The notes beneath the pieces were generated by a model. It made no database searches and was not told the DNA's origin. It worked only from the letters and a program-made list of their open reading frames with translations. From Nissolia schottii (taxonomy: Eukaryota; Streptophyta; Magnoliopsida; Fabales; Fabaceae), in NCBI GenBank assembly GCA_003254905.1, contig QANU01055523.1, positions 336,526-400,525 of the forward strand: DNA of 64,000 bases, in the 5' to 3' direction. The position numbers and the translations under genes are program-made. Of the stretch, positions 11,031 through 22,708 are shown in pieces (the first letter of the stretch is position 1; each line of letters starts with the position of its first letter).

Positions 11031-14000
11031 ATGGCTTCTACTAAGGTGGGTTTGCTTCGATTTCTATGCAATTTTCCATTATCCACCTTATTCACACTAT
11101 TTTTTTTTCCTGTTTGTTCATCCTGGATTATATAGTTTTGATCTTTTTCTGTTTTTTTATATCTGGGTCTGTGTGACTTTACTCTCAGGATGATAATCGA
11201 GGTTCCTTCGGATCAAAGAGGTTTCGAAACGATGGTGAGTATAATTTTCACCTTTCTATGCAGTGTTTTCCTGCTGCGAGTAGCCCCTCTTTGAAATCAT
11301 GTTTTTGTTATCTGGAATGATCTTCTTGTTTTTTATTATTTAAGCAGGAATTTGAGCTAGCCCTTTTTGATTCCTGGGCCCTGTGTGTGAAAATTGTTGT
11401 GAAAATTGTTTCAATTTACATAGTGGATGTGGTTTGGTTTGGCACACACAATGTGTGTAGGATTAAAGTAGAGCCTTTTTGCTGTCTGCAAAAGTGTACT
11501 TGTGCTTTAGACTTTAGAGCTTTTTTCTGGTCTTGGGTAGTGGGTTTAGTCTTCAAATCCCAAAGACAACTTCTCTACTTATGGAGATAAGACTTTTGTT
11601 GTGGTGGCTTAAAATCAATTCTGAAACCTAGAAGTGATAAATTTCCACTTCTGCTGGGGTTCAGAATTAATTCCAGGCATGTCCTACCTGAAAACTAAAC
11701 ATGAATGTGCGTACCTCTACCATCTTAGACCCTATCAGGTGGGAACCTCGTGCACTTGACTGTCCTTTTATGTGGATAAACAGTGGGTGATAGGAGGCTG
11801 GTGTCTTAGAAAGTGAGTGTGCTTCTCTAAATTTTGCTTGTCGAACATGGAAGCAAGGTTTTTGTAGTAATGGGGGAAAATCTTATACTCAGTTTTATTG
11901 TTTATGAGGCCGTTCTTTATGTTTGGAAATGAAAATGGTTTTTGCAAAGGAAATTTTCTTGACAGGAGAGGTTGAAGACGGGGAAAACATTTTCACTTGA
12001 AGGGTTTTATGGTGTGCTGTTTGATAGGCAAATTTTTTATGTAGAGATCAAGGGTCACCATAGTTATTACAAATTACGATTCTATATTTCGCTTGAAGTT
12101 CTTTAATTGTTATTTTTTTCCTGAAGTATAAGATGATCATTATGCTCACCATGAATATGTACTAAGTACCAACGGCAACTATTCTCTGATTGTCCTTCTA
12201 AGTGGTTGTTTGTTTCTCATGTTTACAGCTCCACGAAAAGAGGGAGACTGGACCTGCCATAATTGTGGGAACTTAAACTTCTCATTTAGAACTGTTTGCA
12301 ACCGAGGACATTGTGGTGCTCCAAGACCATCCATAATTCCAGTAAGTGCTTGTTTATTTTAGATTATAGTGTGAAGTTTTTCCTTTTGGAGAATGGCCAA
12401 TTGTATTTGAAAGGAATCCAATGTGAAAAAAATCCTGTGTTCTGCAGCCTGCGCCAGTTACAAGCCCATATAGAAACACTCCTCCCTTCTTCTATGGAGG
12501 TGTTGGGACTCCGCCACCATATGGAATGCAAGGCAGGTTCGGATCCCCAATGCCACATTCTGGGGTACCATATGAATATGGTCTGTACCATAGGCCTCGT
12601 GTACCATATAGTCCGGTACCCTCATTGCCGCCTGGAAGCTTTGCAGGTACACACTCAGTAACTGTAAATTTTTTTGACTGTGGAGCATCTAGATGAAATC
12701 GAAGTTGATGATATGAAGTACTGATAAAGTTTTCATTGAATCAGGAATTCCTTATGGCCCAAGGCCTAGAATCAATGGCTATGGATATGGCTTTCAAAGT
12801 CCTCAATGGGCTGAAGGATTAATAACTGATAACTTTGCATCTCGGAAACGCAGAGGAGGTAGTTTCATAATCTTTTTACACTTCCATCATATTAAAATTC
12901 GACCCTATACATTGTGATACTTATCTTCATTTTTCCACACTGAACTATTTGTCATATCTAGACATGCTTTATTGTGTTTTTTGTATTAGCTTATTTTGTA
13001 CTCAAAGTAGCTTATAATCAAAAACTTGCTGTGAAACTTCTGATTGGGAAGCAATTTTTCCCTAAAATTTAATGATTAATCTAAGCCAAAGATGCACTTA
13101 ATCTTCTATTATTTTGGTTTCGAATAATGACTAACGTATTTCTTGTTTCCTGTCTCTTGTATCATTTTATCTCAACAATTTGCGTGCTCGTTGATCAGTG
13201 TACCTTTGCTCTGAATAGTTTTATAGTTAACTCAGCTTAGTAACTATAACCTAGCTAGTGCAAAGTATACCTACAAATAAGTGCCTGCTTGTTGAAGATC
13301 AGGTCAAGAGCCAAGTTGCAAATCTTGTTCTGTAAAACAAGAGCAAATTTTGATGCAAATGCTCACCTATTCGCATGTTACTTAAAGAAAAAAGGGTGAA
13401 AATGGAACCAAATCTGAAATATGAATAAAACTTTCCTGTTTTCCCAGCTACAGCATGTATTTACTATACCTGATTTTCGGTTTTGAGTTGACCTTATGGC
13501 CCATATTGGACTTGCATGATTTTGAGGGCTCAAGTGTCTATTATGAAAATCACTTCTGTCCCCTCTGACAGGATTGCGCTACAGAGGAACAAAGTTGTTC
13601 TATTTTGTATTTACAATTTTATATGGAGCAATGCAGTAACATGGCACCTTAATCCCTCTTCCTGCATTATCGAAAGAGGAAAGGAAAAGAAAATATACAT
13701 ACTAATCTCTTTTAACATTGCTTATGCAGGGCCAGATGGTTTATCTGAAGGGGACTGGGTCTGTCCGAAATGCGACAATGTTAACTTTGCCTTCAGAGTC
13801 ACTTGCAACATGAAACACTGTGGAGCTCCCAGACCTGTAAGTGCTTTCATCTGTTTTGCGACGCTCTAATGACACCTTAGTTACACGAACGATGAATGAA
13901 CAATGCACGTGTAAGAGATGGCCCTCACTCTTAGGAGTGAGCTTAGTTCTCTTAGTGTTGAATTAATCCTATTAGCTTCAAATACAAAAGCCCTAAAATG

Positions 14001-15110
14001 CTAAATTGATGCAAACTGATGCTGAAAAATGATTTCTGATACCGATGCTTACTTTCTTGTTTTGTGTCAAATGATAATCCCTTCCTGCAACTGCAAGCCT
14101 AAGCTTGTAACCGAAGGCTCCGAGAAAGGATTTTATCTCTAGCACAACCAGCCTGCTAAAGTAGTTTGGCCTGAAGTAAAACCTCATCAGTATCTTGTTC
14201 TGGACTCCTAGGGTGTGTGTGTGTGTTTCGTTTTGAAAGGGAAGGAGAGGAGGTGAAAGGCTTTTGGGGGGCTTAATGTATGTTAAAACCATGATTAAAA
14301 CTTTCCTTTCCTTTCCTCTCCTCTCTCTCCATAACAAAACTTGCAAACACACCCTTAAAGTTAAATTTAGTATGGGGATGGAGATGGTTCATATCAAATT
14401 CTCTAAGCTATGAATAAGAAGCTCTGATACCATGTTTATGTTTATTTAAATGACTGTTTCTAAATGCTTAAGCTATTAATAGCGTGTTTGAATTTCTGGT
14501 GTGGTGGCTCAAAATTAATTTTGGAACCGTTGAAGTGAGAAATTTTCATTTCTGTTGGGGCTTAGAATTGATTCTAGGTGTATCCCACCTGAAAACCAAA
14601 CATGCACTAAATGGGAGGTTCAAAATGGTTTTTCTCTATAACAATTGGAAAGAAGCATCTTTGCTTTGATTTTATTATGGTACGGTGTACATTGGGTTTA
14701 GGGGTGGGGGTTAAGAGTATGTTTGCTTTCCTTTTGTTCCATATAAGATGTAATAACAACAGCTAAGTCTCGTACCATTAGGTGTTGTAGGCTACATAGA
14801 TCAGATGAAGCCACGGGGTTTTGTCATTACTCATGTTAAGATTCAAACCAATAAATTCTATATATCCTCAATTAGTTTCACCTGTGGCTGTGGTTTTTCT
14901 AGAGCTCCTTCTACCTTCATCTATATGTAAGATGTAGCAATATATGCTAATTTTTGCTCTACCCTTTGTTAGCAGGGTCCAAGCCGACCGAACGCGGGTG
15001 CTCCTGAAGGCAGTTGGACTTGTAAAAAGTGTGGTAACCTCAACTATCCCTTTCGGAACGTATGCAACCGAAAAGACTGCGGAAGTGAGAAAACAGCCTC
15101 TGCCATGTAA
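11031..15110 (+). CDS. RanBP2-type triple zinc-finger protein, 242 aa
   Basis: The CDS joins seven exons: 11031-11045, 11189-11234, 12229-12341, 12448-12646, 12745-12858, 13730-13836 and 14976-15110. Three RanBP2-type fingers (W-X-C-X2-C ... C-X4-C) lie at about residues 27-49 (DWTCHNCGNLNFSFRTVCN), 171-193 (DWVCPKCDNVNFAFRVTCN) and 211-233 (SWTCKKCGNLNYPFRNVCN). Between fingers 1 and 2 is a Pro/Gly/Tyr-rich linker. Asn-Phe/Tyr and Arg at set positions are the residues that bind single-stranded GGU RNA in ZRANB2-type fingers, so RNA binding is likely by family. The layout matches Arabidopsis At1g67325-type proteins. The start follows a CT-rich leader. A partial copy lies 2.6 kb downstream. 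Confidence 0.88.
11590..11706. repeat. Foldback MITE, family B copy 1 (intron 2)
   Basis: The sequence around GGTGGCTTAAAATCAATTC folds back on CAGAATTAATTCC through complementary GAAGTG and CACTTC segments. Related copies lie at about 14487-14612 and 18145-18285; two are in introns of this gene and one in its partial copy. Confidence 0.5.
14487..14612. repeat. Foldback MITE, family B copy 2 (intron 6)
   Basis: Contains GGTGTGGTGGCTCAAAATTAA, then GAAGTGAGAAATTTTCATTTC and AGAATTGATTCTAGG, ending in ACCAAACATGCAC. The ends GTGTTTG and CAAACATGC are inverted. Same family as 11590-11706. Confidence 0.5.
14751..14850 (+). repeat. SINE-like dispersed fragment
   Basis: AACAACAGCTAAGTC...GTAGGCTACATAGATCAG resembles the widespread plant repeat core that reads AAGCCTTATCCCACTA then GTCGGCTACATGGATC. 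A better preserved relative lies at 52751-52850. Confidence 0.4.
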
Positions 15111-15159
15111 TGTCATAGTTATTTTATGTATATAGAGGCTTTTTTTACTCCATCGTTCT

Positions 15160-16920
15160 CCTTTTTTTAAAAGGAGAAAAGTTTCTCTGGATTAGGAACC
15201 GGGAACTAGATTTACAATCCCTTTTATGGGGAAGAGTTTCCTTACAGATAATTTTGCCTTGGTTGTTGTTGACAATTTATTTTATTAGATATTTTTTAAT
15301 GGTAGTTTATTTAAAATAGAAACTGAAAATTCTCTAAATTATTATTTATCATCTGATACTTGGATTTTGGAGGCAGTCACTTCTAGCATTCGTTTCAAAA
15401 CTGCTTATAATTGAAAGTTTTTTGGGATAGATTTTGTAAAAGAAAGTAAACTCTTAAACTCCAAAATAAAATTTAGAGTCCAAAATGAAATTTTTTAAAA
15501 ATTGATTTTTTTAATAAATAAAAAAAATATATTTCACGGGCTAGCCCGTGGGCCTAACGGGTCGGGCATAAACGAGTAGGGCCAATTTTTTTTTGAATTT
15601 TTATGGGCTTATTTTCTGCATATAAAGTTCGTCCACTTAATCAGATAAACGGGTTGGACTCATTTTGACAACCCTAGTTAAAGATTGTTTGACTCTCTTT
15701 TTAAATTATATTTGTTATCTATCATATTTATTGAAATTTAATATATTTATAACTCATAGTATATAAATTTTTAAATTTTAATCCATTATTTATAAATAAA
15801 TAATTTTCACAAAAATATTATTATAGAAAAAAATAATTGTTATTGTACTTTAAATTTTACAATTCGATCCTAAAAAATAATTGACATCAATTTAATGTAG
15901 ACGTTACCTATCTTGGGTTAGGGGGGTGTTTTGTGTTTTGGGGGTTTAGAGGGTTAAGGGCATTTCAAGCAAGAAGGGTTTTTTTTTTTAATCTTGATCC
16001 CTTGGTTTGAATAGTAAGGATGTTCCTCCTTGTTGGAGCTGATGGGACTACATTGCATAATTTATGGAGAGACTCGTTCTATCTGTCAATGACTAATCGT
16101 ACTTATTCTTTGTCCAATAAAATATTAATATGGGTCACTCTGTAATATATTTTGATTTTTTTTTTCTTTTAAGCTGAAGAATGTCGTTGGTGTATGATCA
16201 TTGTTTCCATTGGATAGCTTTGTATGGTTTGAGTAGAAAAAAAGATTGATTATTTCCTAAATAATATAACAAACTACAAATACTTACGCAAATTCATGGA
16301 TAAAGCCACAATGTTTCAATTTTTTTCTTTTTGAAAAAGAAAAATTCAACACACTTTCAACTTGCATTATTTTAGTAGTTGTTGAAGTTTTTTTCTCATA
16401 TTTTTCACTCCATAAATTATTTTTTTTCATGCAAAATTTAAACTTCTATCAAAATCTAAAATAGCATAATACAATATATTAAAATAAAGTATTTTGTAAA
16501 TAACTTTTTTTTTAAATTTAAAAAATATGTGGAACTATAATGTAGCTGCTAACATTAGTTCCTCCTATTAGAGTAAAGAGTCTTACTCTTAATCTCTTAA
16601 ATGTCTTCTATGAAGTAATGTTGAGGTGACTATTAATGTGATAATGTGATAATCATAGGACCAAAAATGAGATCTGAGGAGGGACTATTGTTAGAGATGC
16701 TCTTAGTGATAATTTTTTTTATCTTAATTTAAAGACACCAAAATGTAACTGGTCTTGTACTTGCCATCACCACCTCCATTCACTACTTCCAGCCATCAAG
16801 TAGGCCAGCGAATTGGTTGTTGACTCTGACGATGTGATACCCTCCTTTCCAGTATGGCTCCAACCCCTCATCCTCATCTTCCAACTCTAATGATCAAGTT
16901 GAAACTGAAGCTGAAGAAGA
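15160..16920. other. Intergenic sequence
   Basis: Starts with the 3' UTR of the zinc-finger gene. It contains the hAT-like fragment at 15535-15676 and a probable MITE at about 16550-16710 (ATTAGTTCCTCC ... GAGGAGGGACTATTG, with inverted ends). The rest is AT-rich with no supported gene. Confidence 0.4.
15535..15676 (-). mobile_element. hAT-like element fragment (one end)
   Basis: CACGGGCTAGCCCGTGGGCC and AACGGGTCGGGC, followed by a right edge TTTGACAACCCTAG, are typical of plant hAT-type elements whose terminus reads CTAGGGTTGTCAAA on the other strand. The opposite end is missing, so it is truncated. Confidence 0.4.
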
Positions 16921-16939
16921 ACGCGACATCACTCTCCTC

Positions 16940-17475
16940 TCTCTTATCTATTTCAACAATTCAAACCGTACGATGCATCGAAGGATGACTACTTGATAGT
17001 TGTAGGCTGGACGGATAAGAATAAGGAAAACCATAGGTATTCTGGGTTGTTCTTGAATGGGGCTATTCATTGGTGGACTTATGATGATACTGTTCTTATT
17101 TTTCATCTGGCGGGAAGGACTTTTTCGGAGATACCTTTGCCGGAACAAGCAGTGATACATTGCCCGCTATTTCTCCTCGTACTGGGAGGGTATTGTGCGA
17201 ATTATGCTACTAAGATATGGGTCATGCCAGAATATAAAGTGCATTCATCTTGGATTTTGTATGAGATTTCCAGCAGTTTCTTTGAGCCTCTATGCTTATC
17301 CAACAGTGCTGATATTATCGGATTTGATGACTCAAGAGGGTTCTCTAAATATAATGCCAGAGGAGAGTTGCTCAAGCGTTACGCACATTCTCATGGTGTG
17401 TTTCGGTACACCAAGCACACTGTGTATACAGAGAGTCTCCTGCCACTTCCTAATAACTCTGAGGAGAAGGAGTAG
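16940..17475 (+). pseudogene. F-box-associated domain fragment without F-box
   Basis: An open frame reading PYDASKDDYLIVVGWTDKN leads into YSGLFLNGAIHWWTYDD (about 17038-17088). It continues with FHLAGRTFSEIPLP, LGGYCANYATKIWVMPEYKV and YNARGELLKRY, ending at the stop codon at 17473-17475. These are hallmarks of the C-terminal F-box-associated (kelch-like) domain of plant F-box proteins. No F-box (about 45 residues) is present upstream, and the frame has no convincing ATG before 16980. I read it as a 5'-truncated pseudogene, with a short intact coding relic. An upstream acidic frame (AEEERDITLLSLIYFNN) is in a different phase. Confidence 0.65.
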
Positions 17476-17749
17476 ACGAAGAAGAAAAAGGGTATACAAT
17501 TGTTATCTCATGCTTTGTGCCATTTTATTCTTGTTTGTTTTTTCTTGGATTATGATGGATCTTTATGATGGATTGTGATAAAAAAGCAATGTCCATGATG
17601 CATTATGCATCAAGTTGTAACCAAATATGAGTTTTTATAGTGAAATTGAATTTCTCAATGCTTAGGAAATTACTTAGGCAATTTTTGAGTGGTCCATTAC
17701 ATAAGAAAATGGGTCATGTTTATTAGATCTCACTCGCTCTATTTTTTTT

Positions 17750-18745
17750 TTCTTTCTCTTGTTCTATTTTGTTTGTTTGTTCATGCTGAAATGATATATT
17801 GTTTTGATCTTTGTCTGTTTTCTGTATCTGAGTTTGTTGTAACTTTTCTCTCTGGAATAATCGAGGTTCATTCGGATCAATGAGGTTTCTAAACGATTGT
17901 AAATATATTTTTTCCCCTTCTTTTCAGCATTTTCTTCTGCAAGTTGCTTCTCTTTGAAATCCTGTTTGGTTATCTGGAATTATCTTGTTTTTTAATTATC
18001 TAAGCAGGAATTTGCACTGAAAATTGTTTCAGTTTTACACAGTGGATGTGTCTTTTTGCTGTCTGCAAAAGTGTGCTTGAGTTTAGAATTTAGAGCTGTT
18101 TTGTAAGGGAAGCCTGATATGTTTCTCGTATACTTCTACACCCGCACATGTTTGGGTTTGGAAAACCGGTGGGCTATATCCCAAAATCAATTCTAGTCAT
18201 TTTAGAAGTGAAATTTTTTTCACTTTTGAGGCTCCAAAATTGGTTCTAGTCCTCCCAAACTGACAACCAAACACACTAGTACAAATCCTATAAGCTTTAA
18301 ATTCAAATACTTTTTATTTTGCAGGTCCAAGCTTATTATTCCATCACCCTTTTTTAAAAGGAAAAGTTTGTCTGGATTAGGATTCACCAAGACGATCTCG
18401 CCTTCGTTGTTGATGACAATTTATTTTGTTAAATTTTTATGGTAGTTTATTTAAAAAAGGAACTGAAAATTCTTTTTGTTTATCATCTGATATTTGGAAT
18501 TTTCGTGGAAGTCACTTTTAGCATTTGTGAAGTTCCTTCTAATTCATCGTTTGGGGTTATAAATATTCTTTTGTATGCTATTTCTTTATTGGTGCCCTGA
18601 AAAACACCCACTGCATGTGAATTGTGATTCTCTTTGAACTGAATTTTGATAGGTATAAGAGCATAAGCTTATTTTCGTTGCAGAACAGGATTGCAAGTTT
18701 TTTGGGATAGATTTTGAGAAGAAAGTGGTTACTTCTTAAAATTAA
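17750..18745 (+). pseudogene. Partial, internally deleted copy of the RanBP2 zinc-finger gene
   Basis: From about 17750 this follows intron 1, exon 2 and intron 2 of the gene at 11031. AATAATCGAGGTTCATTCGG at 17856 matches exon 2, but its splice donor is changed from GGTGAGT to TTGTAAA. Near 18324 the copy jumps to the exon 7 acceptor (TTTGCAGGTCCAAGC) and at once to the 3' UTR (CTTTTTTAAAAGG, GTCTGGATTAGGA), then to downstream sequence (AGTTTTTTGGGATAGATTTTG). Exons 3-6 and nearly all of exon 7, so all zinc fingers, are missing. It cannot encode a finger protein. The family B MITE at 18145-18285 is shared with intron 2 of the parent. Confidence 0.75.
18145..18285. repeat. Foldback MITE, family B copy 3
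   Basis: Starts near ACATGTTTGGGTTTGG, contains CCCAAAATCAATTCTAG and CCAAAATTGGTTCTAG in opposite sense, and ends ACAACCAAACACAC. Same family as 11590 and 14487. Confidence 0.45.
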
Positions 18746-21700
18746 GTTGTTATCTAACACGTTATAGCCGCATAATAAAAAAGGACGGCACAGCTTCTCA
18801 CTTGGTAGAGTTTGGGGAAGGTACATGTACGCCCGACTTTATCTCTATAAGGTTGTTTCCAATGTGTGGATCCGTGATTTCAATCATTAAATCCTAAAAA
18901 ATTCTTAAAGTTAACAAAAACCAACAAAGTCTTGTTCAGAGATTAACTCAATTGACTGTTAATAAATTCAACAATCAAGGACTTTTTAAATGCCATAGAT
19001 GACTTTAGTGTTTGGTTGCCAACGCCGGGTACTAATTTGATTGATAGTTTACTCCTTTGAAAGGGTTCCTCAGCAAACATGTAAACATGTATGAGTTTTC
19101 CCTCTATGTATGATTGCTAAAACAAAACTGGACACTTATGATTCATTGTATAGAATGATTTGTGAAGACATGCTTCTGAAATTATAAAAAAATTACATAC
19201 AAAAATTACATAAAAAAAGATTAAGAACACTATTAAATTTATCAAATTGATATGAATGGTGTTAATTTCAAATTTTCATTTAGTGGATTGCACAAAAGTA
19301 TCAAATATATCATATAAACCGATGTAACAATCCTGACAATTAAACTTACCAACATCATATGCATGTTTTTTTTGTCTGTGAATCTATATGTAATTCGAAT
19401 TTTCTAGAAAAATTAATGTCTTGTGCTAGACCTTGAAACAACTTTCTTATATGCTACTTTTTTTATTGAACTTTCTTATATATTATACAGTTACGTGCAA
19501 TCAACATGTAGATTTATGTTATTTTCGATGAGGTTGAATTTCTGTTAGTGTCTTTTTCCTCTTCCCCTTCAATTCTTGGGTTTAGGAGATGGTTTTCCTA
19601 TTAAAAAAAATTATGTCAAGTTCAACCCCTCAAAACTAGGACATTTCTTCATGCATCAAGGTGCTATTTTGATAATAAATTAATAACATTATTTGAAATT
19701 TAATGACGAAATAAAAGAAAACTAAGTTTTCATTTAAAAAAAGAAGACCTCATTCTGAATGGCTCTCTAGTGTAACAATACTACCAAATTATTCATTTAT
19801 ATATTATTAAAATATTTGCTGTTTAAGTTGTCTTATGTTCGAACCTCAGGAATGGAATTAATTAATGCTTGAAAAATTTGTCTCCTTAAGTGAGTTTTTT
19901 TATTTGAACGTAGTTGGGGAATCAAAAATCATCTAAATACCATTAATTTAAAGGAAAAAACAGACATTAATGAAAATTTTTAAACAGGAAACAAAAATTA
20001 AATTGTAAGAATAAAATCCAAACTACAAATATTCTTTTTTTTCTCTTTGTTTTTATTTTTTTGTCAATGTATGGACAAATCATACAGATAAAAATATTAC
20101 ATTAGTAAACAAAAATCAAACTATAAATAGAAAAATCCAAACTAAAAACATTCTTTTGTTTTTTGTCGGTATAGCTGCGCCAGAAAGACAACAAAATAGC
20201 TTGAAAACCATGTACCAAAGCTTTGAGTCCATTACTATTATTCTAAAATCTGATTAAAAAAAATGGCACATATTCTAAAATCTGAAAATCATCGATATAT
20301 TGGAACATAAAATCTCGGATTGGATTCTCTACAATTGATGGGATCAAATAGGTCTCCACAATTTGAAATAATTACAAGCCAACATATTGATTAATTTGAA
20401 ACTAGTTACAACTTTTTATATATATATATATAAAAGAGGGAGGTTGCTAAGAGAGTTTTACATAATTTTTCTTATCAATACTTTATTTAATAATTTAAAT
20501 TTGTATGGAATGTCAAACTTTACTCCTGGCGACAAATAATTATATAATAATATTGTACTTTTTTAATACCAAAAAAAAAATTGTACATTTATCTTACATG
20601 GCGCTTTGGTGCTTCCTAGGCGAAAAAAAAAAGCCAGTATCATTATAGATAAACAAAAGGGGACATTGTAATGTACGACAATTTATGGAATCTGTGATAC
20701 GAACATGTGAAAATAATTGAATGTACTTGGTGATAATAAAAAGTACACATGCTAAAAAAGGAACTAAGGAATTGTTTTATCTACTTAATGATTTGTACCT
20801 ACTACGTTGATTCTAAGGAACATAGAACGTTGGATCCAAAGGTAAAATAGATGGGTTAGCAAAGATAACATATTTGAACAGATAAATGCATTTTCTACGA
20901 GGTTAAGACTTTTACCATGTTATTTAATTAAAAATTATTATATGTGAGACTTTTTTACATTATTAGTGTATAACAATTAAATTTTTTTTTTGCACGTATA
21001 CAAATGATTATAGATTTCAATTATAGAAGTGTTGAACATAATGTTAAATTAATAATACTAAATGTATCCCGTTATCGATGTCAATTTGGTACTTACACAA
21101 TTGAATACTACGTCTATTTGAGTTGTAACCACCACACGTCAATTTTAGTATTAAAATGACTTATATACACATATAAATGTTATTGTATGTACAAAAATGT
21201 TATGTATATTTATTTTGCATGGGACACAATTCGAATTATCACTAGATGAGATTCCAATGAGGTATGAACCTTATTGAGATATCATTGAATAGTAGATAAA
21301 ATGTGAATTAGTACAGTATTCTGTTATAGATATATCCGAGATATTATCTGCAACTTGTATATCGGATCTGATCCAAGAACCTGTGAGATGATGAAGATGA
21401 TGAATGTAGTTGAGTGCATTTGAAGTTAATAACTTGAGCAACGACGAGAGTACATGCAAAAGACATTTTGATGCCTAAGTAAGTGTATTTCTTAGTATAT
21501 AGTCAAATAAGGGTTAGATTTATTACCTGAGAATGAAGGGTGTTTATGCTTATATACCTTATAATGGTCACAAGAGTTTTGGCTGTTAGGTAGCATTTAC
21601 CATGTATTTGTAACTACATGGGTGAGTTTTACTGAGCTAATTAGTGTATCTGTAATGATCATAAAGGAAAGGGAACGTTACAATAACTACGTCAGCGAAT

Positions 21701-22440
21701 ACTTATTGTCATCATAATTCTAAGCGGTTGTAGTTCTCTAATCGGTCAAACCGAGTTATATATTGATAGATCAAAGATGGGATTAACCGACTTGCTGATA
21801 TGTCAGGTCTGTGCTTATCTTGGCCATATAGTATGTAAGTCGGGTTCAGATTTAACTCATAACATATTCCATACAAAATGATTACATATAACACAACTCA
21901 TATACAAAATGAAATTAATTTCAACAAGATTCTACGTGTAAGTGTGTGTACCATAGGCTAGCGTTGTTTACCAAAAAGTCCATATCATAGCCATAGCAGA
22001 AGCATAGCCGGGGCGGAATCTTTGATGTGTGTCTCTCTTTTGTATCGTTGTAACATTTTATTGTTTTTGTCATTCTATTGTTCTAAGCACAGTTGGTGCT
22101 TTGCTTGACATTTATTATTCAATTTGGAGGTTCATTTATTATAAATTTGTTACAACAAATCTTGTTACACCATCTCTGGGAATCATGCCCTTAACCAAGA
22201 GGAACCGTTTGTAAACTCGAGATAAATTTGAAGGGTTGCTAATAGCTTTGGCATTGGGGGAGAAATTCTTAGGTGGACACTGTCTGCAAAATCATCTACT
22301 ATACATTCTATTTAACGGTTGATTTTGCATAGTTGTATTAATAGAGATTGGTACATTTCTATTATTGATCACACAATTTTACAATGTCTAACCAGGAATT
22401 ACTCTTGGTGGGGGTCATAATGTAGTAACAAAATTGTTGT
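18746..22440. other. Long intergenic region, repeat remnants
   Basis: About 3.7 kb of AT-rich sequence without a credible gene. 21230-21960 has a more balanced composition with many phrases typical of LTR sequence, but I could not find terminal TG...CA borders or target duplications. Short frames here have no recognisable domain. Confidence 0.4.
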
Positions 22441-22708
22441 TAGTACATAAACTTTTGTGTGTCCAAGACCAAGATTTAGAGCTATGTGAATTCAGAAATT
22501 TGAGAATCTGTTTGTGTATATTTTAGTGTTGGATTTTTCAAAAGTATACTTCTTTTAGTGGCATAGCTTATAATTCTTTTTTGCTAGATTAATAGTTCAT
22601 AAATCCACAATTAAAGAGTTATAATATTATTTTTCAGGGCATAATCTCTTCCTAGAAAAGGGAGTATAATCTTTATAGCAGCTTCAGAGAAAGAAGAAGA
22701 GGAAGAAA

